In this document: positions 24,141 to 34,994 of the stretch, piece after piece
Position numbering within the stretch: position 1 is the stretch's first letter
Layout of the letters: each line of letters starts with the position of its first letter
Origin: Flaveria trinervia
Taxonomy: Eukaryota; Streptophyta; Magnoliopsida; Asterales; Asteraceae
Assembly: GCA_025506515.1 (NCBI GenBank)
Contig: CM046442.1
Coordinates: forward strand, 114,730,162-114,794,161
Direction of reading: 5' to 3'
DNA length: 64,000 bases
Made by a program: the position numbers and the translations under genes
The notes under the pieces: model-generated
The model's input: only the letters and a program-made list of their open reading frames with translations
Told to the model about the DNA's origin: nothing
Database searches by the model: none

Positions 24141-25540
24141 TCAATCCGGACCAGAACCAGCAACACAGGGTGTGTGTTCATTGAAAGTCATATTGGCTGA
24201 CTCCTCAATAACTCTAGTTCTGAGATTGTATACTCTATAAGCCTTAGCTTGAGAAGAGTATCCAATAAAGTGTCCATCATCTGATTTCTTAGCAAACTTG
24301 GCAATTTGATTTTTGGTATTCAAGATGGTGCAAGGACAACCAAATGACCTGAGAAAACCAATGAAAGGTTTCCTCTTGTGCCAAAGTTCATAAGGAGTCT
24401 TGCCATGAGTCTTAACCACTAAAACTCTGTCCTACATATAGCAGGCAGTGTTGACTGCCTCTTCCCAGAAGGTGATGGGCAGCTTAGAGTCAGACAACAT
24501 GGTTCTTGCAGCTTCAATCAGTGTCTTGTTTCTCCTCTCAGCAACACCATTCTACTAAGGAGTCCTGGGAGCATTGTATTGTCTTGTAATACCCTTTTCA
24601 TCATAGAATGTATCAAGGATTTGGTTTTTAAATTCAGTTCCTTGATCACATCTTATGATCTTGACCTTGTGATCAGATTGATTCTGAATCTTTAAGATGA
24701 AGTTCTTCAGAATCTTAAGAGTCTCATCCTTAGTTCCAAGGAAGAAAACCCAAGTGAATCTTGTAAAGTCATCTGTGATCACTAAATAGTAAGAGGTCCT
24801 TCCTAGACTCATTACATTAGTGGGGCCAAAGAGATCCATATGTAACAAGTGTAGGGGTGTAGTGATGGAGTTCCTTTCCTTAGGCTTGTGAGATACCTTA
24901 TGTTGCTTCCCTTTCAGGCATGCAACATAATGGTCATCACTTGTAAACTCTTTCTTTGGTATTCCAGTTACCAATTAATTAATTTGTTAATGTTCTTAAA
25001 GTTTACATGGCACATTCTTTTATGCCATAGGAAAGACTTATCACTATTAGCTTTAGACAGAAAGCATAAAACTTCTCCAGAGGGATATGTTTCTTGCAAA
25101 TCCATCTTGTACATGTTCCTTTTCCTGGGGGCTCTAAGCAGGATATGCTCATGAGGAATGATTACACCAGGCTTGAGAACAATGCACTCATGCTCGGTGA
25201 AGAGCATGTTATGACTCTGATCACAAAATTAGGATACACTTAGAAGATTGTACCCAAGCTCTTTGACAAAGTTTACCTTATCAATACTGAGCTTACCATT
25301 TGTGACATTTCCCCTTCCAGAAATGTAACCACCTTCATCTCCTCCTAAGGAAACTGGTCCTCCATCAATTCTTTCAAAGTACTGGAGTAGTGACCTATTG
25401 CCTGTCATGTGCTTGGAACAGCCATTATCAACGATCCAGACATTTTTGTTTGTCTTGAGCTGTCCCTGCACAAAGAAATTGATTACATTTGGAAACCCAA
25501 GCCTTGCTTGTCTTGGGTTCAGAAACAGAAGGTAATGCAA
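24141..25540 (-). pseudogene. Sirevirus-like protease and integrase
   Basis: The protease active site reads D-N-G (25421-25429) inside WIVDNGCSKHMTG, where copia elements have D-S-G, so cleavage activity is probably lost. The integrase zinc region shows LWHKRMCHVNF and a C-x-K-G-K-Q-H-K segment whose first cysteine appears changed to tyrosine. The core has LLHMDLFGPT and IIRCDQGTEF with two catalytic aspartates. The third acidic site follows a double stop at about 24550-24555, where TPQQNG has become TP**NG. A YMQD-like glutamine has become a stop at about 24433. Confidence 0.92.
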
Positions 25541-25544
25541 TAGT

Positions 25545-28157
25545 AATAGATCCTATGGTTGTGCTAAGAGGATCTTGAGCTGTTGTTGATGGAGAATTCT
25601 TAGTCACTTGGTCTTTCTTAGACTTCCACACCACCTTTGGAGTCTTGGACTTGACCTTCAAAACTTCGGAAGCTTTTGGAACTTCGAAGTTTTGTTGACC
25701 GAACCTTCAGAAGATTCTGCAGACATTGCAGCAGACTTCGGTGCTTCGGAAGAACTCCTTTCTTCCGAGACTAACTTCTCTTCCGAGGGTAATTTTCCAC
25801 TTCCCTTCTTCTTAGACTTGGAGCTTCCAAAGGAAACAAGTTTTCCTTCCGAAGCTTGAATCTTCTTAGAACTCTTTGAAGTTTTTGTCTTGGTCATATG
25901 GACAGTACCTTTAGGATTGTATGGACAATCTTTAGCAATGTGAGTGATACTTTCACACATGACACACATCATTTTCTTCTTCAAAAGAGTCTTCTGCTGG
26001 GAACAAGACTGTCTTTGGTCACATCCCTTCTCCACCTTCATCTTGGCAGATGTTGAGACAGTTCCTTTGGGCTGGGAACTGTTTTTGGAGTTTGATGGTC
26101 CAGGCTATGCAGTAGTGGTACACAGCAGATCAGTCTTCTTCTTGTTACTGAGATGAGTTGAACAAGAACCATAACTCTTAGCAGAAGAGTTTTGGTTTAT
26201 GTCTTCAATCCTTACTACTTTGAATCCTACATATATGAAAACTTGTTTTTGCTTAGAGTCAAAAGTAGCCTTGATCTCTTGAGCCTTCCTTGCCTTTCTT
26301 TTGCTCTTTCTGATCAAGTTCTTTCTCATGGACTTGGTCATCACAGTCTTCTTCTTCTCCTCAGAAGGATAGTGACCCTTCTTGGAATCCTTCTCTTCAC
26401 TCTTCTTAGAGGATCTATGAGAGGAAGCTCATTTTCACCAGTTCCACACTTGGAGATCTTATAGACAAGATTGTGTGTGGAGGAGCTATCTCATTTGATC
26501 CTAGGCCCTACCTGTTTTGATAGCACACTTTGTTGTGCAGGGATGAGGATATCATGTTCTTGAAGGTCTCTTCTTCAAGAACACTTTTTTCTGCCTTGGT
26601 TTTGCTGATCACAAGCTCAGCCTGGCACTCAGTCAGCTTGGTTATGAGATCTTTGATTTGAGTCCTAAAATCTGTGTGTTCATGTTTTAGAACTGAAATG
26701 GTTTTCTCAAGGTCCTCTATCTTCTGTTTATAATTATTTTCAGACTTTCTAAAATCAGATTTTAAAATGTTTAAGGACTCAAGGTTAGATCTCATCTCCA
26801 AGTTATAGGACTTGTATCTATTGACTTTAGCAATGCATTCAGGAGTAAAGAGATGTTTCAATACCTTAGCTTCATCATGATCTGCCATCAAAGCTTGGTT
26901 AGGAGAAGCATCTTCCACCTGAAAGCTCCAGTCAAAGCCTCATTCTTTAACAGCAACAGCAGCCTGCTGCTTTGACTTCTCATTCTGGAGAGCTTTGTCA
27001 GTGTAGTTTGGTCTAGGCTGTGTTTGGCCACCACTTGTTTTAGGTGCCTTACACTCTCTTGCAAAGTGGCCCATCAAGTTACAGTTGTAACACTTGACTT
27101 TGCCTTTGTCCAGGCCAAACTTTTCACTCGTTGCATTGCTTGGAAACTTCCTTCTAGTCCTCTTGTATAACTTCTTGGCTCTGTGAGTGAGAAGAGCCAT
27201 CTGCTGGACTATTTCCATATATTCCAGATCATCTAGATGAATACAGTCTAGGTCTTCAAGAGTAAAAAGTGAGTTGCCACAGCTTTCATCAAAAGACATA
27301 AAAGCTTGAGAAGAGCTTGTCTCTTGGAATGGGCTTCCTTGAGTGTAGTTCTTCCTTGGTGTCTCTGGGAAGGTGATAAAAGGACCTTTTGGTAATTGTC
27401 AAGGTAGCATATGAGATGATGTTTGGGTTCTATGCTATCCTTTTCAACCACATGTAGGGCTGAACCCATTTGATTGTTGGAGTTGCCAGATGAACCTAGC
27501 ATGTTCATCCATCTGGTAGCCACTGAGAATCCCATATAACTCTGTCAGAGTGAGAGTTTTGAGATTTTCAGTCCTCTTGATCACCACACAGTAGTGTGTC
27601 CATTGCCTAGGAAGTGAGGACATGAACTTCCTTACAATGTCTCTGTTCTCAAGAGAAACTCATCCATCCACTAGGGTATCCACAATCTCAACATACCTGA
27701 AGTACTGCTGAGTCATGGTTTCACCTGTTTTGAAGGTGAAGTTTTCAAACTGTTGCTTCAGGAGATCCTTCTTGTTCTCCTTGGCTTTAGAGGAACCCTC
27801 ATACATCAGTTTCAATGCATCCCATAGCTGCTTGGCTGTTTTGCACTTCTTGAAACCCCTGTACACAGAGTTTGGAAGGCCAGTTTGAAGGGCTGTCATG
27901 GCTTTTCTATCAATCTCTACTCTCTTCCTATCTTCATCAGAGTAGTTAGCCACATCCTTGGGGATCATACCAGCACCAGTAGCAGAAGGGGTGCTTGGTA
28001 TGAAAGGTCCATTCTCAATAGATTCCCACATTCTTGAATCAAGGGACCTGATGAAACCTTCCATTCTCAAACAGCAGGTATCAAACTCATCAAGAGTGAT
28101 CAGTGGGGACTTGTTCATGGTTCTAGTTTCCATATCAGTCTTGGAAATGGCTGCCAT
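25545..28157 (-). pseudogene. Sirevirus-like gag with two zinc knuckles
   Basis: The capsid polyprotein starts MAAISKTDMETR at 28157 and contains the UBN2-type CLRMEGFIRSLDSRMW and KQLWDALKLMYEGSS motifs. A canonical CX2CX4HX4C knuckle (C-Y-N-C...H...C) lies at about 27051-27092 and a second, equally canonical one (C-V-M-C...H...C) at about 25925-25966. Between them a 136-codon open stretch (26508-26918) is strongly heptad-like and probably a coiled coil. The region is broken by several stops and shifts. The segment 25690-25860 encodes S/E-rich repeats whose codons contain the same CTTCGGAAG motif seen in the LTRs. Confidence 0.88.
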
Positions 28158-28226
28158 TTGAAAGTTTAGTATTTGTGTGTGAGAGGGATCTTAAGATGGT
28201 GAGATCTTATATCAAGAGCCTGGAAA

Positions 28227-28238
28227 GCTCTGATACCA
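28227..28238 (-). other. primer binding site, initiator Met tRNA
   Basis: The minus strand reads TGGTATCAGAGC, a perfect match to the standard plant iMet-tRNA primer site, two bases inside the 5' LTR. Confidence 0.95.
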
Positions 28239-28240
28239 AA

Positions 28241-29029
28241 TGCAGGACCGTTGAAGGGGTCAGTTACAACACAACAACACAAAGAGGAGATTAACTAGAA
28301 CTTAATCAAACAGTAAGACTGGATTAACCACAATAAGATACTAAGAACACAAGTAATGTAAGAGACTGAACACAAGTGTTTAGTTTTCAAGAATGAAGTA
28401 TATTTCTTTATATATGTTCTATTACAAGTGTTACAAAATATAATGGAAAGATACAAGAACATGATATACTTATACTACATCCTACAGCCGGCTATACTTT
28501 GAAAGCTAGCTGGATACAATTGACTAGACACAAAACAAAATCAATTGTAGAGTCAAAAGGCAGATTGCCTTTTGACTAGTGACTATGACATGCCATAGCT
28601 CACATCCTTATCTATTACAAAAAGGATAAAGTACATGAAGTAGAAAGTTACAGACTCAAGACCTCAATATACAGTTACCAAAAGCATGGACCTTTTCACC
28701 AACTCATGTAAGTTGGTGACCTTACAGAGGTGCAACAGAAAGGTGTCCAGCTTTATGAAAAAGTACATCAGATAAAGCATGTGTTAAAAGTCTTCCGAAG
28801 AAATCTGTCTTCATGAGTTGAAGCTTCGGAAGACTTGTCTCTGAGGCTTCGGAAGACTTCATGTTTGGCTTCGGAAGATATTGGTCTTGGCTTCGAAAGA
28901 TTTCACACTTAGAGTATTTTTTGTTGCAAGTGTGAAACTTCCTAAGCATTCTTCTTCAATGCACTTGTGCAGCATGCAGGACAGATTTTAGATATTTAGG
29001 TTGCATCAGCCTTTTCATTAATCTCTACA
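28241..29029 (-). repeat. 5' LTR of the Sirevirus-like element, full length
   Basis: 789 bp, TG...CA. It holds five CTTC(G/C)GAAG-type sites spaced about 22-23 bp apart between 28790 and 28900. Confidence 0.95.
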
Positions 29030-29034
29030 ACATC

Positions 29035-30043
29035 TACATGCAACTTCTGGATATCCATAATCTATTTAGAGCTTTCATCATTAAAATCAGTAGTCAATGG
29101 GATTGGTACAAGGTTCAAGGGAGTGATTGGGTTTGTGCCATAAACAACCTCAAAAGGTGTTCGTCCTGTATTTCGATAAACCGACCTGTTATATGCAAAT
29201 TTAGCCTAGGCAATCGTTAAATACCATTGCTTGGGATAATCCCCCACCAAACTTTGTAGTAGATTGTCGAGGCTTTGATTAACCATCTTGGTTTGACCAT
29301 CTGTTGAGGGTGATGAGAGCTGCTGAAATGGAGTTTAGACCCGAGATGAGCCCATAAAGTGCGCCAAAAATGCCCCACAAACTTCACGTGATGATCCGAG
29401 GTAATAGATTTTGGCATGCCATGTAAGCGAACAATTTCCGAAAAGAACAAGCGAGCGACTTCATAAAATTAATCCTTGCCTTGTTGTGTTTTAGCAGCCC
29501 CAAGATAAAATTAAGCTTACGTCTTCCCAAGGTGTAAACAGGGCAGGGAGTGGCATGTACATGCCGGCATTGCTACTGTGCATTTTTGCTATGTGGTAGA
29601 TACGACATCGTTCAACAACTCAGGCCACATCTCTTCCCATTTGAGGATGATAGTAACTTTCTTTGACCATGTGCAATGTTTTATCTCGTCCTAAATGTCC
29701 CGCTAGGCCTCCCCTGTGGCTTTCCAAAATAATAGCATCGCGTAATGAACAAGCAAGAACACACAACCTGGTGCCCCGAAATAAGAAGCCATATGAGATT
29801 AAAATTTGTTGAAAGGGACCTACTACACATATATCCCAAATATTTTTGAAATCTGGGTCATCTTTATAAAGTTCCCAAAAATTGTCGAAACCGTTTACTT
29901 GTACCTTTAAGGTAGTGAGTAATGAATGTCGGCAACTCAAGGCATCGGCCATATGGTTTGAGACCCCGCCTTATGCTTAATGACAAAAGAAAACATCTGA
30001 AGAAATTCTACCCACTTGGCATGTCATGGATTTAGTTTATATG
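29035..30043 (-). pseudogene. gypsy integrase core and RNase H linker
   Basis: MADALSCRHSLL (29952), GGLAGHLGRDKTLHMVKESYYHP (HHCC zinc region) and PKSITSDHHVKFVGHFWRTLW (integrase core; the expected D-R/x-D-x-x-F is partly changed) identify the middle of a Ty3-gypsy pol. Upstream, HAKWVEFLQMFSFVIKHKAG follows one stop (R to TGA) and runs to the solo-LTR target duplication. The 3' end stops at the Sirevirus LTR. Confidence 0.9.
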
Positions 30044-32405
30044 TGTCACACCCCAACCTTGACGGCGGAAACGTCGAGGAGTGAGAGTTAAGATCGTTCA
30101 CAGCCACATAACGCTATTAATAACCCAAATATGAATTAATCATAAAATTCAATTGTATCATTACAAGCTTAAGTCTCAAAGAAATAAAAACATAACATAA
30201 AAGATAACAAGTCATTTTAATTCACTTATTTATCTAGGTCCATTCCTAGATGTGTAAGCTTCAATGTGAAGAAATCAAACTTGGGCGTTTCCTGAAACAT
30301 GTTAAAAATAAAAGGTCAACAATAATGTTGGTGAGCATTCCATAGTTTTAAATACATAGATTATATAAAAGATGGCAATCTAAGTCATAAGTTAGTGAAT
30401 AAAGTGATTAGGGATGTTATGAACAATGCAACAATCAAACCTCGACAAAGTTTTACAAGTCTCAAACGTTTACAAGATTATACGATCAGCTAAGTGTACT
30501 TGGATCAACCAAAACAGGCTTGTCTTGCCCATAGATCTATGACTTCGTTGGGTTAGCAATAGTTAATGATTGTACATATAACGCCATAACATGGTAACCA
30601 CAAAAGTTCAACTAACCACAACTTTGCATGATGAATTGCCATAAAGATTACAAGTCTCAAATAAGTTTACAAGTGCAATGATAATAAGTTAACATGTTTC
30701 ACCCCAAAGTGTGAAAATAAGCAAAAAGGGGTATGGAAATACTCACATGATCAAAAGTATTTATTGGATGATTAATAAGAAAATAATCAAAAGCGTCGAT
30801 TCAACGTAGCCCTTCACAATGTACCTAAAATATATGTATTTATAAGATTTTTAAGTTAATAATAGAATTAACGTTTTAACGCGAACAGAGTTTAGGATTT
30901 TTGGGGTTTTATAAACAATTTAGTAAACCCTTATTTATATATTTGGTTCAATAGAGAAGTATTTTAAAATTTTAAAGGAGAAAATAACCGTTGTTAATAA
31001 TTTGTGCAACAAAACATATATCTTTAATCAAAGAAAACATAAGACTCAATAATAATTAATAATTCAAATTATTATATAAATCCATTTGTTTGTAACATAC
31101 TTAGTTATAACTTTTATAATAGAATATTAAAATATTTTATAAGGATAATTTTCAAATAATATTTTGTTGGTTTTAAAAAAATTAGAAGTTTGTAAAAATC
31201 ATTTTTACATGTAATAGAATTTTTCTAAAATAACATTAAGGCTAAAAAAACCATTAAAAATAATAAGAGGGCCCGGGTTCGAACCCGGGATCTCTTAGTT
31301 GAAATGTGGTGAGTGAACCAGGCTTCCAGCCACGGTTTAACTTGGTTTGAAATTCTTTTAAACACAAAGTAATAGATTTTCCTCTTTCCTTAGAACCCTA
31401 AATTGATTTGACCACAAATTGAAAGCCAAATCATTTGTGTTAATGGATACAACCATGGGGCTTTGATTCCCCTTGTAAATACGAACAATATGATGTGTCT
31501 AATTACCCGTTTTGATCAAGGATTGAAGTTGAACAAGACGAATGTTTGTCGCAGCTGGAGTTGAGTCGTTGGGTGAGCAATCGGTAAAGATAATCAAATT
31601 AACTTCGTGGGTAGCTTCGTATGATAAACCAAACCAAAAGCCCTTTATCAATTGCAGCTTAGGTGTGTCGGAAGGTGCAAGTCGATAGTGTTGCAGGTTG
31701 CGGCTTAGAGAGAATCAATTGGGGTGTTTTGTGTTTGTTTCAGGTAAGAATTGAGGGTTGTACAGGTTAGAGTTAGTTAAACGTTCGATCAAGTGAAGTT
31801 AATTGCATAATTATTGATGTTTAAGGCTCGAATGTCTCTATGATTAAAAGCTTCGGTTACCCACTCGATTGGGTTTAGTAACCGATGTTTAAATGCAAAT
31901 AAGGTTCATAATGGTGTTCGAAACAAGTTCACGACGGTTAGGGGACGGTTTTAGATCAAGAAAACATCAAGTTTTGACGGTTTTAGGGGTGGCCGGAATC
32001 GGCCGGAAAAAACGGGGTTAAAAAGGGGGGTTTGGGTTGGTTTTTGAATAATTACACAATTAGCCCCTCAACTTTTGAAGGCTTATTATTTTATGCATTA
32101 ACTTTCTTTTTAAGTTTATAAATTGACAAAACAACCCCTAAACTTAATTCACTTTAAGTTTTTAAACATTTTTCTTTATTTTAAGTTTAATAACTTTCAT
32201 AAATTATTATTATTATTATTTCTATAATTATTATTATTATTGATACTTATTTATTAACATCATCAACTTTCAAATTAAGAAAAATTAAGGACAAATTAAA
32301 AACAATAAACATAAGTAGTCCAAAAGTTTAATAAATGCCATCAATAGTCCTTACAAGAATTAACGACGTTAACTTTTAATTTAACCAAAAATTCAAAATG
32401 TTACA
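30044..32405. mobile_element. solo LTR of a long-LTR element, 2.36 kb
   Basis: It starts TGTCACACCCCAACC and ends AAAATGTTACA, so the ends are short inverted repeats with TG...CA. It is bordered by the 5-bp duplication ATATG (30039-30043, 32406-32410). No coding region is present. This is the structure left when two LTRs of one element recombine. The start resembles LTRs of long-LTR gypsy elements I remember from Asteraceae. It holds an 18-bp perfect palindrome at 31272-31289. Confidence 0.88.
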
Positions 32406-32410
32406 ATATG

Positions 32411-33550
32411 TGCCATTAATGTATTTTAATGCTTTATGGTCAGAAAAATGAATGAATTCATTTGCCAACAGGTAGTGTCGCCAATAATCCAAAGCCCGAA
32501 CAATAGCATAGAATTCTTTGTCATAAGTAGAGTATTTTCGTCTCGCATCATTAAGTTTTTCACTAAAAAATGGGCAATGGTTTTGGCTTAACACCCCACT
32601 GATCCCAACACCGAAGGCATCACCGGAGTTAAAGTCAGGCAAAATTAATATGGGTGATTGTGTTACATCTCCTTCAAGCATTAAAAAGGTCGTGAAGCTT
32701 CAATAGTCCATATGAACTAACCCCCTTTAAGGCATTCCGTAATGGGGGCTATGATGGAGTTGAAATTTCTAATAAACCGCCTGTAGAAAAAGGCTAAGCC
32801 GTGGAAGCTTCTGATGTCGTGGATGGTTTTTGGTTCAGACCATTGTAAAATAGCATCAATTTTAGTGGGATCCATTCTCAAACCTTAGTTGGAGATGGCG
32901 TACCCCAAGAAGGTGACTTCATGAACCATAAAGCTGCATTTTTCTTTATTAGCAAATAACTTCTGGACACATAGAACTTCAAATATCTTACGTAAATGTG
33001 AGAGGTGTTACGCAGGTATGCTACTAAATACCAATAAATCATCAAAATATACCACACAAAACTTACCAATAAATTCCTTGAACACGTGGTTTATGAGACG
33101 CATGAACTTGCTAGGTGCGTTGTTCAAGCCGAAAGGCATCACCGTCCATTCATATAACCCATCTCATGTTTTGAACGTGATTTTCCATTAATCTCTCGGC
33201 CTCATACGTATTTGATGGTACCCACTCCTTAAATCGATTTTAGAAAAAATATGTGCCCTATGTAGCTGGTACTAAGTCATCAAAGCGGGGTATAGGAAAT
33301 CAATACTTGATTGTGATGTTGTTTACAACCCAACTATCAATATACATCCAAATGTGCCATTACTTTTTGGGATTAATAATGTGGGCACGACACACAGACT
33401 TTTTCTTTCCTATATAAATCCTTTCTGCAACAACTCATAAACTTGCCTTTGTAATTCCTCGTACTCCTTTGGGTTCATACGCTAGACTGGTTTGTTGGGT
33501 ATCATGGCGTCGAGTACAAAATCAACACAATGTTGTATATCTCTCATCAA
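32411..33550 (-). pseudogene. gypsy reverse transcriptase and RNase H
   Basis: Minus-strand pieces show the RT catalytic stretch VVYFDDLLVF at about 33040-33070 and the following CVQKLFANKEKCSFM and VTFLGYAIS. The RNase H has FSEKLNDARRKYSTYDKEFYAIVRAL and FSDHKALKYIN (32376-32681). Frameshifts divide the parts. RNase H stops at the solo LTR and its frame resumes at 30038. Confidence 0.9.
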
Positions 33551-33552
33551 TG

Positions 33553-34310
33553 CTAGTCCAGCAGGAATTTCATCAGGAAAGATGTCCTTAAATTCATGTA
33601 ACAATGAATGAACAAATGCAGTATGGACGAGCCCAATACATTTGGTTCAAGCACAATGAGGGAGAAGGATTGTTCATGTTCTGTCGGGCGCATGGTCAGA
33701 GATGTTTCTACTGTTTGCGAGTGACGATCATCGAGTGAAACCAATGTGATGGTAATGCCATCCTTTATTAAAAAATAAGTATTTTTAAACCCATCATGCA
33801 TGGTTCTTCTATCAAAATTGCCATGGGTGACTCAACAAAAGGTGACACGCATCCATGGGTACCACTTCGCACCAAATCTCATACCGATATGCATCCCGAT
33901 CAAAAATTGTACAAGGCTTATCTTATCCACTTTAATCGAGCTACCCATGTTTAACCACGCTAGGTGATACGGGTTGGGGTGCTCCACCTGTTTAAGGCCT
34001 AACTTTTCAACCATAGAGGCGGACACGACATTTTCACAACTACCGCCATCAATAATAACATAACACACCTTGTCGTGAGATGTGCATTTCATTTGGAAAA
34101 TATTGTACGCCTCTAAGAATCTTCATCCATATCTTTTGCTTGTAGAGTACTTAAAATTCATTAGATCACTAATGCTTCCCCATGGTTTGTATATACAAGG
34201 TCTTGATCACGCTCAACTTCATCATTAAAAACTCATTCCATGGTGTGTATCCAATCCAAGAAGTCATCAGATTGATGGCTTCCGTCAAAATCAGGTTGAT
34301 GTGGGTGATG
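33553..34310 (-). pseudogene. gypsy protease with gag remnant
   Basis: The retropepsin is recognised by VCYVIIDGGSCENVVSASMV: D-G-G replaces the usual D-S/T-G style site, as is normal for this gypsy group. Upstream, about 34250-34305 encodes DFDGSHQSDDFLDWIHTME, the start of the retrotrans_gag domain. It is followed almost at once by a linker that normally lies after gag (DLVYTNHGEALVI). Most of gag, including the zinc knuckle, has therefore been deleted. Confidence 0.82.
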
Positions 34311-34608
34311 ACCCAAGAATTGAATCTGATCCGGAGTGGAATCTAGATTGAAGATTATCAGGATATTTAAATAATAATTTATTTATTTTGATTATCTTTT
34401 TATTTATTTAGTTTATCTTTATTTTAGTTTGTTATTATTTTTAATTTGTCAGGATCTAGTATAAATATTAGGTTTGTTTTCATTTGTTTGGAAGTTTTTG
34501 ATGGATATTTGAATATAAGAACATTGTTCTTGGAACCTTGTGGTTCGATTTATCGTCTTTGATTAACTATCGTTCTTGAGTCATTTGATTGCTTTCGATC
34601 CTGCATCA
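34306..34608. repeat. LTR-like 303-bp segment, TGATG...CATCA
   Basis: It begins TGATGACCC exactly where gypsy coding ends and finishes GATCCTGCATCA, with complementary 5-bp ends. It has a TATA-like TATAAATATT near 34450. The flanks (GTGGG, ATACT) do not match, so a clean solo LTR is not supported. It could be a truncated LTR joined by deletion. Confidence 0.35.
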
Positions 34609-34624
34609 ATACTCATGTACTTAC

Positions 34625-34899
34625 TATTAGCAGATTCGACTTGTAACACAGGTTTAGATTTATAAACTTGCTAAAAATTAAAGAAGATTTGAGAGAAACT
34701 TTCAATTGTATAAGCATACGTACGTACACAAATGACAGATTCAAGTGGGGTATTTATACCCTTACAAATGACAGTTATTTAACTAACTAATAGCGACTTA
34801 AAGGTAACTAACTTAACGGTGTTAAGGTGATGACGGTGGTGTTGTGGGTTGTCGATAAAGGGATATATCTATTTAGTAAATGGAATGTAAATTTACCCA
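34625..34899 (-). repeat. 3' LTR of the gag-only element
   Basis: It aligns end to end with 39632-39906 with about 15 differences plus three single-base indels. The terminal dinucleotide has mutated TG to TA and the first 9 bases are diverged. Confidence 0.88.
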
Positions 34900-34994
34900 G
34901 TAATCTCCCCTTTAAATTTAACATTCCTTCATCTTTTAACTTTCTTGAATTTGCTTTCTACAACAAGATGAGCTTCCTCTTTTTCTTTGTTCTT

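Larger units (their letters stand above)
17009..29029 (-). mobile_element. Sirevirus-like Ty1-copia retrotransposon with third ORF, 12.0 kb
   Basis: LTRs at both ends (17009-17517, 28241-29029) are flanked by the 5-bp duplication ACATC (17004-17008 and 29030-29034). Minus-strand order: LTR, iMet primer site, long gag with two zinc knuckles, protease, integrase, RT, RNase H, then about 4 kb holding a further ORF before the 3' LTR. Long gag, long LTRs and an extra ORF after pol are hallmarks of the Sirevirus (Maximus/SIRE) lineage. All frames hold premature stops. LTRs differ by about 5% over the shared ~505 bp, counted by eye. It inserted into the integrase of a gypsy element. Confidence 0.95.
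16250..34305 (-). mobile_element. Ty3-gypsy retrotransposon, degenerate, split by two insertions
   Basis: The remains lie in three blocks on the minus strand: 32411-34305 (gag scrap, protease, RT, RNase H), 29035-30043 (RNase H linker, integrase) and about 16250-17008 (integrase C-terminus, 3' region). The blocks read on in frame when the Sirevirus-like element and solo LTR, each with one copy of its target duplication, are removed. I could not find this element's own LTRs: the 5' side is cut at 34305 and the 3' boundary at about 16250 is a guess. Confidence 0.85.

Noticed and set aside
10436..27660. Repeat-induced point mutation (RIP)
   Set aside because: RIP is fungal; the CAG bias fits plant CHG methylation decay better.
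31265..31300. tRNA gene at the GGTTCGAACC palindrome
   Set aside because: No acceptor stem, D-arm or anticodon arm can be built around it.
34306..34608. Clean solo LTR with target duplication
   Set aside because: Flanking pentamers GTGGG and ATACT differ, so only an LTR-like segment is claimed.
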